A stretch of DNA of 64,000 bases from Deltaproteobacteria bacterium (GTDB taxonomy: Bacteria; Lernaellota; Lernaellaia; JACKCT01). The stretch lies in the NCBI GenBank assembly GCA_027493875.1, contig JAOSJX010000028.1, positions 186,001 through 250,000 of the forward strand, given 5' to 3'. Position numbers and translations under genes: made by a program. The notes beneath the pieces are model-generated. The model did not search any database and had not been told where the DNA came from. It worked only from the letters and a program-made list of their open reading frames with translations. Positions 11,586 to 23,707 of this stretch are shown piece by piece; within the stretch, counting starts at the first letter, position 1; each line of letters starts with the position of its first letter.

Positions 11586-12344
11586 GGCGTGACGGCCTCG
11601 CCGCCGGCGGCGGCGCGGTTGACGCGCGCCTCGCCCTCCCAATACAGGATGCGTTGGCAATTCGAACAGAAGACAAGTTCTTCGTTGCGTTGCAGCGTGT
11701 TGATGATACGCGGAGCCACCGACATGTTGCAGCCCTGGCAAACGCCGCCGTCCGCCTTGACGATCGCCACGCCCGCCTTGAGCTTGCGCAGCCCTTCGTA
11801 GCGGCGCATCAACGTCCGGTCCATCCCCTCCGACAACGCCGCCTTCCGGCGTTCGTATTCCGCCACTTCGCCGGGAATCTCCGCGAGACGCGCCTCGTGA
11901 ACGGCAGGCCTCGGCGCCGGCCTTCTTTTGCGCTTCGTCGAGGTGGGTTTTCGCTTTTCTCAATTCGAGTTCGGCGTGCTCGATCTTGTCGAGAAGAAAA
12001 AGGATATCTTCGGCGCGGTCGTCCCCGGCTTTCTGACTGTGTTCGATTTCCTTGAGCAGCGCCTGATATTGCTCGTTCGTCTTCACGTTCATCAGCTTGC
12101 CTTTATCGCCGGCGATGCGCTTTTCGTGCTCTTCCATCTCCCGCTCTTTGCCGCGGCGCTGATCCTGGAGTTCCTTGAGTTGCGCCGCGCGCTCGTCCAC
12201 CGCGGCCTGCGCGGAACGGACGCGCGCCCGCGTTTTGTCGATGAGCGCGGGGATCTCCTGCTGCTGTTTGACGAGACGATCGATCGCGATATCGACCTCT
12301 TGAAGATCGCCCAGCCTGAGAATTTGCTCCTGAAACGAATCCAC
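11582..12344 (-). CDS. Coiled-coil C4 zinc-ribbon protein (CT398/DUF164-like), one frameshift
   Basis: Cytoplasmic protein with a long N-terminal coiled coil (about residues 1-190, rich in Lys, Glu and Arg, including GKLMNVKTNEQYQALLKEIE) and a C-terminal zinc ribbon with CQGCNMS and CSNCQRILYWE. CT398-like proteins have this layout and are linked in the literature to sigma-54 or flagellar functions in chlamydiae; the general role is not settled. One extra C near 11909 breaks the frame. The start is a GTG with GGGAGG upstream. It lies between nif3-like and RNase H genes, a common neighbourhood. Confidence 0.87.
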
Positions 12345-12356
12345 CGGAACCTCCCG

Positions 12357-13472
12357 TCAAAGCAGAACAAAAGGGTTTTTTTCGATCCGCAGCGCCCGCA
12401 CGGGGACGCCGATTTTTTCCGCGGCGAACACGGCGGATAATTTTTCCGCGACCAGTTCGGCGAACGAAATCTCGGCTTCGAAATGGCCGATTTCAAGAAG
12501 CGGATAATTTATCTGTTCCGCGAAACGCGCATCGTGATAACGCACGTCCCCCGTCACATAGACACCGCCCTCGATTTTCGTCATGGAATCGAACAAGAAC
12601 GCCCCGCCGCCCGTGCACAGCGCCACGCGGCGGACCGTCGCGTCGATCGGACCGGCCGCGCGCACCTGATCGAGCCTGAGCGATTTCTTCAGACGCGCGG
12701 CGATGGAACGCGGCGTCTCCGGCGCTTCCAACTCGCCGACGCGCGCCACGCCGTGCTTGGAACGAGCTGCGGCCAGAGGATAAACGTCGTACGCCGGCTC
12801 TTCGTAAGGATGCGCCGAGATCATCGCGGCGACGACCGCGTCCCGCGACGCGCCCGGCACGAGAACCTCAAGACGAAATTCGGCTTCGTTGGCCAGCTCG
12901 CCGATCTTTCCGCTGTAGGGATCGGCGTTCTCGGACGGAAGAAACGTGCCCGTCCCCGGCGTGCGAAACGAGCATTTCGTGTATTCGCCGATCACGCCGC
13001 CACCCGCGGCGAACATCGCCTCCGCGACGTTGAAGAGCGCCTCCTCCGGCGTAAACACGGCCACCTTGAAAAAATCGCCGGCCGCACGGCTCGTCACCGG
13101 ACGCACGTCGCGCAGTCCCAACGTTTGCGCGAGCCGGTCGTTGAGTCCGCCGTCAACCCAATCGGCGTTCGTATGACAGGCGAAGACCGTCACACCGCGC
13201 GCGATCGCCAACCGCACGATGTCGCCGTTGGGATCGCCCGCCACAATGCGCGCCATCGGGCGGAAGAGAAGCGGATGATGCGTGACGAGAAGGTTGGCGC
13301 CGGCATCCGCCGCGGCCTGCACCGTTTCGAGGGTCGCCTCCAGCGCGGTCGCCACGCCGCGAAGTTCTTCGGAGGGATCGCCGAGTTGAATGCCGATGGG
13401 ATCTTTTTCTTCGGCCAAGCGGGGCGGGAAAAGTTCGTCGAGGAGGGAGAGGCAATCGGCGATGCGGGGCAT
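12357..13472 (-). CDS. Nif3-like dinuclear metal-center protein (YbgI/YqfO family)
   Basis: Cytoplasmic Nif3-family protein that forms hexameric toroids with a two-metal site; the reaction is not established. The 371-residue form has two Nif3 halves split by a PII/CutA-like insert (about residues 135-230, with FKVAVFTPEEAL and ISAHPYEEPAYDVY). Metal ligands are visible in LLVTHHPLLF, CHTNADWVDGGLND and the C-terminal GDVRYHDA and EIGHFEAE. The frame is intact. It is separated from the zinc-ribbon gene by 12 bases, so it is probably co-transcribed. Confidence 0.93.
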   Translation of the reverse strand: MPRIADCLSLLDELFPPRLAEEKDPIGIQLGDPSEELRGVATALEATLETVQAAADAGANLLVTHHPLLFRPMARIVAGDPNGDIVRLAIARGVTVFACHTNADWVDGGLNDRLAQTLGLRDVRPVTSRAAGDFFKVAVFTPEEALFNVAEAMFAAGGGVIGEYTKCSFRTPGTGTFLPSENADPYSGKIGELANEAEFRLEVLVPGASRDAVVAAMISAHPYEEPAYDVYPLAAARSKHGVARVGELEAPETPRSIAARLKKSLRLDQVRAAGPIDATVRRVALCTGGGAFLFDSMTKIEGGVYVTGDVRYHDARFAEQINYPLLEIGHFEAEISFAELVAEKLSAVFAAEKIGVPVRALRIEKNPFVLL

Positions 13473-13607
13473 GGTCGTCGTTTGTCAGCCCTCCCGCCGG
13501 TCAAGGGCATGAGACGAAAAAGACGCATCGGCAAAAGCCGACGCGTCCGGCGTATCCAAGGCGGCGTATCCTCGCGGCCGTTTCACTTGTCAAAATCTCC
13601 CGAACAA

Positions 13608-13681
<74 letters not shown>

Positions 13682-13796
13682 GCAAGCTCGCGTCGCAGGA
13701 TGCGTGCGAAACCTATATCGGGCGCCCGCCGGTGTCAACCGAGCGATTTCAGCCCTAAACCACCGAACTGGACGTGAATGGCCGAAGCCTCACCCC

Positions 13797-15541
<1,745 letters not shown>

Positions 15542-15572
15542 TCCCTACTCCTCGCCCGCGCCGGGCCGCGGG

Positions 15573-17370
15573 CTAGTTCCGTGTCGCGCGGCTCCCGGCG
15601 TCCTCCAGGGTCCGCTTGAGATTCAATTTTTCCTGCATCAGCGCCAGCGCGCCGCGTTGGTCGCCCTGGGCCGTCGCCGCGCGCAACCGTTCTTCCACGT
15701 CGTCGAGTTGCGCATTCAAAGAGACCGTGCGGATCGTTCGCGATAAATCATCGTACGCCCGGCGCGCGTCGCGCTCTCCGATGCCGCCGTCGTCGATCGC
15801 CCATCCCGCGACCTCGTCCTGCAGCGACGGATCCGGAAAGCTCCCCCAACAACTGTGCGGGCGCGTAATCGGTTTTGTCCTGGCTGTCAAGAGCGCGGTC
15901 CGCGATGCGTTCGGCCAACCGGCGCAATGCCGGATTCGTGACGAACTCCCCGAGCCGTTCCTCAACAAAATGATGCGCGAGACGGGGGTGGTTGAGCAAG
16001 AGGCGCACCAGCTCCTTTTCCGCGTCGCGTTCGTCGCCGGCCGAGGCGCGGCGCACGGGTTCGTTCGCCTCGGGACGTGCTCGTTGCCGCTCCGTGATGC
16101 GTTTGCGGAGCGCCGGCTCGCCGACGCGGGCGCGCTCGGCGACGGTCTTGATCCACAAGTCGCGCAGGACCGGGTCGCCGATCCGCCGCAGGACGGGCAC
16201 CAGATCGTTGACGGCTTTCGCCCGCCCCTCGTTGTCCGCGGCTTCACGGCCGAAGGCGTCGTTCACGGCGAACTCGACGAGCGTCGGCGCGCCGCCCAGC
16301 AGCGCCGCCATCGGTTCCGCGCCCTCGCGGCGCACGAAGCTGTCCGGATCGTCGCCCGCGGGCATCACCACGCATCGGGGTTGGACATCCTGCGGCAGGA
16401 ACAGTTCCAGCGCGCGGCGCATCGCGCGGCGTCCGGCGTCGTCGCCGTCGAAGATCATCGTCACCGTGTCGGCCATTCGCGCGAGGCGCCGGACATGGTT
16501 CTCCGTCAGCGCCGTGCCCAGGCACGCGAGCGCGTCGTCGAATCCGTATTGGTGGAGCATGATCACGTCCAGGTTTCCCTCGCACAACACCGCGCGGCCG
16601 CCCTTGCGAATCGCATCCATCGCCAGGTCGAGGCCGTAAAAATTGTCGCTCTTGTGGAAAACATCGCTCTCGACGGAGTTGATGTACTTCGCCTTCTCGT
16701 CTCCCACAAGGACGCGTCCGGAAAAGCCGATGGTCTTACCCGCCGTATTCCGGATCGGAAACATGAGCCGGCCGCGGAAACGGTCATAGTATCGGCCTTC
16801 CGCGTTTTTCACAAGAAGCCCAAGGTGTTCCGCGCGGTCCAAATTCACGCGCCGGCGCTTGAGTTCGCCGAGCGTTTCGTCCCACGCATCCGGCGCCCAG
16901 CCGAGCCGAAATCGCCGCGCGGTCTCGGAGCGTCACGCCGCGTTTTTCCAGATAGTCGCGCGCCGGGCGTCCGCGGTCCTCCGCGAAAAGAAGTTTGTGG
17001 TAGAACGCCGAGGCCGCGTCGTTGATCGCAAAAGTTCCTCGCGCGACCCACGCGTGGAGCGCGCCGCGCCTTCCTGAAAATGCACCTCCACGCCGTAGCG
17101 CTCCGCCAGCATCTTGAGCGCCTCGGGAAACGACAAGCCGTTCGCGTCCATCACGAAACGAAAAACGTCGCCGCCGCGCTGGCAGCCGAAGCACTTGAAG
17201 ATCTGCAAATCCGGATTGACGTTGAAACTCGGCGTCTTTTCCTGGTGGAACGGACACAACCCGACCCAGTTGCGTCCCGCTTTTTTCAGGCGCGTGTGCG
17301 TCTGCACGACTTCGACGATATCCGCCCGGCGGCGGATCTCCTCGATTTTGCTGTCGGGTACGATCGCCAA
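15573..17370 (-). CDS. dnaG: DNA primase, three frameshifts
   Basis: Makes RNA primers at the replication fork. The N-terminal CHC2 zinc finger is clear (GLCPFHQEKTPSF, then FKCFGCQRGGD). It is followed by the RNA polymerase core (FRGRLMFPIRN, GFSGRVL, KYINS), the TOPRIM motifs (LCEGNLDVIMLHQYG and IFDGDDAGRRA) and a C-terminal DnaB-binding helical domain. Breaks lie near 17050, 16910 and 15843; correcting them gives about 600 residues, the normal size. The likely start is the TTG at 17370 after a purine-rich GGGGGGCGGGA. It sits in the conserved rpsU-dnaG-rpoD macromolecular synthesis order. Confidence 0.96.
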
Positions 17371-17406
17371 TCCCGCCCCCCGCGGAACCGGTTTTCCCGC
17401 GCTCGT

Positions 17407-17883
17407 TTACAAGTCGACGAGGGCCATGGTCCGGTCGAAGACCGCCACCGCCACGCGGGCGACGGTGGACTTTTTCACCTCCGCCTCGAAACCCGGAGCG
17501 ATGTTGCCCTTCGCCAGAACGAGCACCATGACGCCGACGGCGAGCGCGCCCTTGGCCGCGCCGAAGACGCCGCCGAGAAACCGGTTGGTGCCGGAAAGTT
17601 TGAGCTTCTTAGCGCCCTTCGACAAGGCCACGCCCACGGCGGCGAACGCGAACACGATGGCTAGAAACACCAGCAGAAACGCCGCGAATTTCGCGAGCCC
17701 GAACGAGACCTTCAGGATGGACGCGACCCACGCGCCCAAACCGTTATAGAGATTCGTGGCGATGAAAAACGCGACGAAAAATCCAAGGAAGGAAAAAAAC
17801 TCGACGAAAAATCCTTTGAAGAAACCCTTGATGGCGAAAATCGCGATCACGACCAGGATAAACAGGTCAACATAAGACGGCAT
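17407..17883 (-). CDS. CvpA family inner-membrane protein
   Basis: Small membrane protein of the CvpA family, named for colicin V production; its molecular role is unsettled, with links to envelope stress. It has four hydrophobic segments (about residues 5-22, 28-46, 63-84 and 100-120), including the family features DLFILVVIAIFAIKGFFKGF and NRFLGGVFGAAKGAL. ATG 17883 is preferred over the adjoining TTG. It lies inside the rpsU-rpoD cluster. Confidence 0.88.
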   Translation of the reverse strand: MPSYVDLFILVVIAIFAIKGFFKGFFVEFFSFLGFFVAFFIATNLYNGLGAWVASILKVSFGLAKFAAFLLVFLAIVFAFAAVGVALSKGAKKLKLSGTNRFLGGVFGAAKGALAVGVMVLVLAKGNIAPGFEAEVKKSTVARVAVAVFDRTMALVDL

Positions 17884-17914
17884 CAATCACCCGAACGGAG
17901 GAGTTGTCCTCGGC

Positions 17915-18367
17915 TTACAGGGAGGCCAGAACCTTGTCAACAACCTCTTTGACCGCGCGGCCGTCCGCGCGCCCCGCGACCTTGGTCATCACGGGCTTCA
18001 TCACTTTGCCGAAATCGCGCGGCCCCGCGGCGCCGGTCTCGGCGATGACCTCGCGCACGATGGTTTCAATCTCGCCGGCGCCCAACTGCTTGGGCAGATA
18101 TTCCGAGAGAATCGCGGCTTCCTGCGTCTCTTGATCGGAGAGATCGGTGCGGCCGGCGCCCTGATACGCCTCGGCCGCTTCTTCGCGGCGCTTGATCTCT
18201 CGGCGCAGGATCGCGATGACGGCTTGCTCGTCCAGGTCTTTGCCTGAATCGAGCACCGCCTTGTTGAATTCGGATTTCGCGGAACGGAGAACGGACACCC
18301 GCAACTTCTCGCCCGCCTTCATGGCCGTGACGACGTCCTTGGATACCCGCTCCGGAATGGTGCTCAT
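17915..18367 (-). CDS. GatB/YqeY domain protein
   Basis: Cytoplasmic 150-residue protein related to the tail domain of the GatB amidotransferase subunit. The family signature is present: LRVSVLRSAKSEFNKA, REIKRREEAAEAYQGAGR, LSEYLPKQL, DFGKVMKPVM and GRADGRAVKEVV. The exact function is unknown; it commonly sits beside rpsU. The start lies 3 bases after the rpsU stop, so translation is probably coupled. Confidence 0.94.
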   Translation of the reverse strand: MSTIPERVSKDVVTAMKAGEKLRVSVLRSAKSEFNKAVLDSGKDLDEQAVIAILRREIKRREEAAEAYQGAGRTDLSDQETQEAAILSEYLPKQLGAGEIETIVREVIAETGAAGPRDFGKVMKPVMTKVAGRADGRAVKEVVDKVLASL

Positions 18368-18370
18368 GGA

Positions 18371-18571
18371 TCAGCGTCCTTCAAGCTTGCGAATCTTCTT
18401 CAGAAGACGCTTCCTCGCCGCCGCGGCCTTGCGCTTACGGCGCACGCTGGGCTTTTCGTAATACTCCCGCTTGCGGACTTCCGAAAGGATGCCCGCCTTC
18501 TCGCACTGGCGCTTAAAGCGCTTCAGCGCGCTATGCAACGGTTCGTTTTCGCGAACTCGTACACCCGCCAT
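18371..18571 (-). CDS. rpsU: 30S ribosomal protein S21
   Basis: 66-residue, very basic ribosomal protein that helps initiation complexes form. It opens with the S21 signature [19 protein letters not shown], followed by [15 protein letters not shown] and a basic C-terminal helix. It is the first gene of the rpsU-yqeY-cvpA-dnaG-rpoD cluster, with AGGAGGTGAGATC-like purine-rich sequence just upstream of the ATG. Confidence 0.97.
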   Translation of the reverse strand: MAGVRVRENEPLHSALKRFKRQCEKAGILSEVRKREYYEKPSVRRKRKAAAARKRLLKKIRKLEGR

Positions 18572-18748
18572 GCTGCGATCTCACCTCCTTCCAACGCATC
18601 GTATGAAAGTTGTGTGCTGACCGGCCCGGTCGCCACCGAACCGGCGTGAGGCGCGCCATTCTAGGGATATCAAGGGGAGTGTCAAGGACGGGCGCGGCAC
18701 GGGGGCACCCACCGCCCGCGCCCTAAATATACGCGGCGAAATCGGCGC

Positions 18749-19929
18749 TTACTTTACCCACGTGGCCGACGAAATGTAGTAGTCCTCATAGCCCGGCGGC
18801 AAGTCGAAGCGGATCACGTTTCCGCCGACGTACCGATAGAGGAACCAGTCCGGCTGCTGGTAACCGCGGCCGAGGAAAACGATATCCCCCGGCCCGCGCG
18901 CCGTCAGAAGATCGAAGGACCACGGGATCGACGGAACCGCGTCGCAGATCCAGTCGCCGTGGTCATCCAGCGACGCGAACCCGGCCGCCGTCACCACGAC
19001 CAGCGGCGATCCGTCCGCCATCGCGTACGCGCCGTACCGGACGTGCTTCGGATCGAAGGCCGAACCGCACACGCCCGGAAGATCGCGATACGTCACCACG
19101 CCGCGCACGCGGTGCGCCAGCCGCTTGCCGGACGAAAAATCGCCGTAGAACCAGTCCTCGCTTTGACTGATCGGCCAGACGCGCCCGATCTCACCGAGCG
19201 CCGGAGGCCCGGACCAGCGCACCCACCCCGCGCCGTCGTAGCGCCACACTTTTTGTTGCAGCGTGTTGTCGTACCAGATCGTCGGGTGCGCGGCGTTGCC
19301 TTTGAGCAAAGATAGTCGTGCACGAACTCCGCAAACCACGAGACGCCGACGTTCCACGCGGGCGACCACGAAACGGTGTCCGCTTCGGAGTCCCAAACGC
19401 CGACATTGGAAACGCTCCATCCGTTCGTGCGAATGAAATGCGTTTCGCTGTCGTAACCGTAGTAGGTCATGGCGATGCTTCCGTCGTCGAGCGCCATTAC
19501 GTCGTCCACATTGATGCGCGAATCCAGGCGGTCCAGGATGAGCGACCAGGTATTCGTGTCCGGGTGGTAGGCGTAAATCGCGTATCCGATCGTCACATTC
19601 CGATAATCGAAATCGCCGAGAATGTACCAAGCGTAAGCATTGAAAAAGACCCAATACTCTCCCGACGGACGCTCGATCGGACGAGAGGCCCACAAGTTGT
19701 ACGCCGTGGACGCCGGGATCGGCACGGTCGCGACCCGCCAGTCCGGGGCGCCGAAGTCCTTACGGCTGAGCGAGACGAACTCGTCGTTATCCTGTAGCAG
19801 AAAGAGGAGGCGGTGGTCCGCCGGCGGCAGATCAATGGCTCCGGCCGCCGCGGGGTGCATCACGACAAGGGTTGCGATCAACACCATCCAGCAAGCGTAA
19901 CGGACAAAGCGCGTGGCTTGGTTACTCAT
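18749..19929 (-). CDS. Secreted Trp/Tyr-rich protein, possibly a beta-propeller; one frameshift
   Basis: Exported protein I do not recognise. A signal peptide (YACWMVLIATLVVMHPAAAGA) leads a domain of about 360 residues with repeated W/Y-rich beta strands spaced about 45-50 residues apart (GEYWVFFNAYAWYI, DTNTWSLILDRLD, QQKVWRYDGAGW, EDWFYGDFSSGK), suggesting a kelch-like or beta-propeller fold. One missing T near 19307 breaks the frame. ATG 19929 is chosen for the GGGAGG 7 bases upstream. It is divergent from the PIG-L operon. Confidence 0.7.
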
Positions 19930-20126
19930 CGCGGCCTCCCTCATGATATCCGCCGCATCCGCGCGGCATGGTCAACGTATAGTTCATGATACCACAAATA
20001 CGTTCCGCGCGAGAAAAAATATCCTTTGATCGCCGCGACGGAGGGCCTTGTTGGATTTCTTTGATGACGACGGTGGACACGCGCGCGGGCCGCGTGGCAT
20101 AAGAAGCCGACCGGCGGAGAAAAACG

Positions 20127-20843
20127 ATGAAAGCCAGCGATCAAGGCCCGATTCTCGTCGTCGCCGCGCATCCGGACGACGAGGTTCTCGGATGCGGCGG
20201 TACGGTCGGCGCCGCGACCTCCCGCGGCGCCGAGGCCCATCTTCTGATTCTCGCAAACGGCATCGCCGCGCGTTACGAGGACGTGAAGGCGCACGCCGAG
20301 GAGATCAATGCCGCGCAGGCGGCACTCCGCGAGGACGCCGCCAAGGCGGCCAAAATTCTGGGCTTCGCGAGCCATGCAATTCTCGATTTTCCCGACAACC
20401 GGCTCGATACCGTGGCGCGCATGGGTCTCGCGCACGCGATCGACGGCGTTATCGAAAAGATCCGCCCGGGCACGATCTACACGCATCATCCCGGCGACTA
20501 TAATTGGGATCACACCGCCTGTTTTGACGCGGTGATGATGGCCGCGCGCCCGAGTCCCGGCGAGCACGCGCCGGCGCGCCTCCTCACCTTCGAAGTGCTC
20601 TCCTCCACCGAACGCGCGTGGCAAAACGCGGCCGACGCCTTTCATCCCAACGTGTACGTGGATATCGCGCGCGGCATCGACAAGAAAAAGCTGGCGATGA
20701 AAACGTATCGCTCGGAACACCGCGACTATCCCCACCCGCGCAGCCTGGAGGGCATCGAATATCTCGCGCGCAAACGCGGGCTGGAAATCGGCGTCGAATA
20801 CGCCGAGGCGTTCCATCTCGTCCGCGAAATCGCGAAGGCGTAG
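20127..20843 (+). CDS. PIG-L/LmbE family deacetylase
   Basis: Zinc-dependent deacetylase of N-acetyl sugars or their conjugates. It shows the zinc motif AAHPDDEVLGCGGT near the start, THHPGDYNWDH (third ligand and catalytic region) and the helical C-terminus. The 238-residue length is standard. It begins a plus-strand operon; the next gene starts one base after its stop. Together with the formyltransferase and NeuB-type synthase, a role in making a de-N-acetylated then N-formylated surface sugar is plausible, but this is inference. Confidence 0.92.
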   Translation: MKASDQGPILVVAAHPDDEVLGCGGTVGAATSRGAEAHLLILANGIAARYEDVKAHAEEINAAQAALREDAAKAAKILGFASHAILDFPDNRLDTVARMGLAHAIDGVIEKIRPGTIYTHHPGDYNWDHTACFDAVMMAARPSPGEHAPARLLTFEVLSSTERAWQNAADAFHPNVYVDIARGIDKKKLAMKTYRSEHRDYPHPRSLEGIEYLARKRGLEIGVEYAEAFHLVREIAKA

Positions 20844-20844
20844 G

Positions 20845-22121
20845 ATGAGCGGAATCGTCATTATCGGCGGCATCGAAAGCACCTACCGCAACGCGCAGGT
20901 GCTGCACGACCTCGGCGAAGAGATCGTCATGTTCTACACGCGCGGCGAGCGCTCGCCGGGCTGGGAAGGCGTGGCGATGATCGACGAGACGAAATTCCCG
21001 TTCGCGTCGAAAGTGCCGAAGACCGTCGTGCAGGGAAATATCAACGACCACACGGAAGAGATGCGCAAGCTCAAACCCGATTTTATCTTCTCCCTCGGCT
21101 GGCAGCAGATGTACCGCTCGGCGATGTTGAACCTGTGCCCCGTCGTCGGCATCCACGAAAGCCTCTTGCCCGAGGGCGCCGGCGCGGTGCCCATCGCCAA
21201 CGCCATTCTTTACGACCGCCCGGCCACGGGGGTCAGCCTTTTCTGGCTGGACGGCGGCATGGACACGGGCCCGCTCATCGCGCAGCTTCGCGGCCGGCTC
21301 GATCCGCGCACGGCGACCGCCACCGAACTCTACAACGAGGCGATGGAACTCGAGGAAATCATTCTGCGCGCGATGATGCCGGTTTTGAGCAAGGGCGTCG
21401 CCCCGCGCATCCCGCAGGATTTCTCCAAACGCACCGTGTACGACAAGATCGACTGGGACGCCTGGCCCGAGGAAAAAGTCCGCCGCGCGCGGACATATCC
21501 TATGCGTGATGTTGTCGCTTTCGTTGCGCGCGAGCCGGGTTACCGCTGTCTGACCGCTCTCGCCGACGATCCGATGTTCCGCCTCCGCGCCGTCTACACG
21601 CACCGCCGCAAACCCACGTCGGAGGACCCCGAACGCGGCGAACGCGAAGATTTCGTGCGCTTCCGCGATTTTTGCGCGGCCCGCGATATTCCGATGTTTA
21701 TCAAAGACACGTTCAAGGAAGCGGCGGATTTTCCCGAGCTGCCCGGCTTCGAGCCGATCGACTACATCGTGTCCTGCAACTGGAAATTCAAAATCCCCGT
21801 GGAGGTCCTGAAAAAGCGCGCCGGGGGACGGTCAATCTGCACCGCGGCAAGTTGCCCGAGTATCGCGGGCTGGAGCCGGTCAAGCGCGCGCTCCAGGACG
21901 GCCGCGACCGCGTCCATCTTTCCGCGCACGAGATGGAAGCGGAGTACGACACCGGGCGCGTGCTTTGCGACAAATCCATCGTCGCCGCGCTCGCCCCGGG
22001 CGAAAGCCTCGACAACGCCGTTGAGCGGCTCAAACGCGAATTGTATCCTCTTTATCCGGAAGCCCTGCACGCCGCGTTACTCGTGCTGGAAAAAGAATAT
22101 AACCGTCCGGGTGAACCATGA
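20845..22121 (+). CDS. Tandem formyltransferase-like protein (two domains in one chain), one frameshift
   Basis: Two folate-dependent formyltransferase-like domains in series. Domain 1 (about residues 1-215) has GIHESLLPEGAG and GGMDTGPLIAQ; the His and Asp of the catalytic triad are present, but Gly stands where Asn is expected. Domain 2 (about 220-425) has TVNLHRGKLPEYRG and LSAHEMEAEYDTG, a complete Asn-His-Asp set. The frame break (one missing G near 21818) is inside domain 2. The join between the domains is open with no stop. Formylation of an amino sugar released by the upstream deacetylase is likely; methionyl-tRNA is unlikely given the context. The stop overlaps the next ATG. Confidence 0.8.
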
Positions 22122-22645
22122 CAGGCAAGAGCGACTCGATCGTTCCCATCAAGCGCGTCGATAAGGCGATTCTTCAAATCCGCGGCCAGCGGGTCGTCAT
22201 CGACGCCGATCTCGCCGCGCTCTACGGCGTCACCACGAAGCGCCTCAACGAACAGGTCAAACGCAACCGCGATCGATTTCCGCCGGACTTCATGTTCCGC
22301 CTCGACAAAATGGAATTCGAGGCCTTGAAGTCGCAATTTGCGACTTCAAGTTCGGAGTGGGGAGGCCGCCGAAAGCTTCCCTACGCCTTCACCGAGCACG
22401 GCGCCATCATGGCCGCATCCGTGCTGAATTCCCCGAAAGCGATTGAGATGAGCATTCTGGTGGTCCGCGCCTTTGTCAAGTTGCGTAGCGTGCTGGCGTC
22501 GCACGGGCCGCTCGCGGCGAAGCTCAACGAACTGGAACGCAAACTGACCACGCACGACCGCCAGATCGGCGTGCTGTTCGACGCGATCCGGAAACTCATG
22601 GCGCCTCCCGACACAAAAAAACGTAGGATCGGATTCACCACCTAG
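22118..22645 (+). CDS. ORF6N domain DNA-binding protein
   Basis: 175-residue protein with an N-terminal ORF6N domain, usual in phage antirepressors and mobile elements: ILQIRGQRVVIDADLAALYG, then LNEQVKRNRDRFPPDFMF, and the hallmark KLPYAFTEHGAIMAASVLNS. The C-terminus is a coiled coil (AKLNELERKLTTHDRQIGVLF) and a basic tail. It starts by ATGA overlap with the formyltransferase gene and precedes the NeuB-type gene, so it sits inside a sugar operon. It could regulate that operon or be a chance insertion. Confidence 0.88.
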   Translation: MTGKSDSIVPIKRVDKAILQIRGQRVVIDADLAALYGVTTKRLNEQVKRNRDRFPPDFMFRLDKMEFEALKSQFATSSSEWGGRRKLPYAFTEHGAIMAASVLNSPKAIEMSILVVRAFVKLRSVLASHGPLAAKLNELERKLTTHDRQIGVLFDAIRKLMAPPDTKKRRIGFTT

Positions 22646-22668
22646 GACCACGCGAGAGGAAACGAGAC

Positions 22669-23702
22669 ATGTCCGTATTCGTCATCGCCGAGGCCGGATC
22701 GAACTGGCGCATGGGCACGCCGGCGCGCGACATGAAAATGGCCAAAACGCTTATCGACGCCGCGGCCGACGCCGGCGCCGACGCTGTGAAATTTCAGACC
22801 TACCGGCCCGAAACGGTTTACGTCCCCAACGCCGGTGATTCGGATTACTTGTCCGAAGCGGGGATCAAGGAATCCATCACGGAAATCTTTCGCGACCTCT
22901 CGATGCCGTACGAAATGATCCCCGAGCTCGCCGCGTACGCCGCCGAGAAAAATATCGAATTCATGTCCACGCCCTTTTCCGTCCGCGACTTTTCGGAAAT
23001 CGATCCGCACGTCAGGCGCCACAAGATCGCGTCCTACGAAATCAGCCACGTGCGTTTGCTGGAAGCCGCGGGCCAAAGCGGCAAGCCGCTCGTGCTGTCC
23101 ACCGGCGCAAGCGTCGAGGCCGACATCGCCTGGGCCGTCGATACCTACCGCTCGGCGGGCGGCGCCGATCTCACCCTCATGCAATGCACGGCCAAATATC
23201 CGGCGCCCGTCTCAAGTCTGAACCTGCGGACACTGCCGTGGCTGCGCGACCGCTTCGGCGTGCGCGTCGGCCTGTCCGATCACAGCCGCCATCCGACGTG
23301 GGCGCCCGTCGCCGCCGTCGCTCTCGGCGCCACGGGTCATCGAGAAGCACTATACGCTGCACAACGACCTCCCCGGCCCCGATCACGCTTTTTGCGATTA
23401 CGACCGAAGAATTGATCGACATGGTCGCCGCGATCCGCGCCGCTGAAGCCATGCTCGGCACCGGCGAAAAAATCGTGTTGCCGGAAGAAGAGGAACTGCA
23501 CGATTACGCGCGCCGCGGCGTGCAGGCCACGCGCGACATCACGCCGGGCGACGAACTGCGCGAAGGCGTCAACATCGACATTCTCCGGCCCGGCAAACGG
23601 CGCGCCGGCGTGCATCCGCGCCGTCTGCTTGAGATCGAAGGACGCATGGCCGCGCGGGCCGTGGCCCTCGGCGACGGCCTCGTCGAGGGCGACTGGAGCT
23701 GA
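22669..23702 (+). CDS. NeuB-type nonulosonic acid synthase, one frameshift
   Basis: Condenses a hexosamine with phosphoenolpyruvate to a nine-carbon acid (sialic, legionaminic or pseudaminic type). The TIM barrel carries FVIAEAGSNW, ADAVKFQTYRPE, EFMSTPFS, YEISHVRLLE, STGAS and VGLSDHSRHP. After one extra G near 23335 it continues with VIEKHYTL and then an antifreeze-like SAF domain (RRGVQATRDITPGD, NIDILRPGK). Restored length is about 344 residues. The product cannot be fixed. No CMP-sugar synthetase is visible in the window, so the pathway is incomplete here. Confidence 0.9.
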
Positions 23703-23707
23703 CGCGC

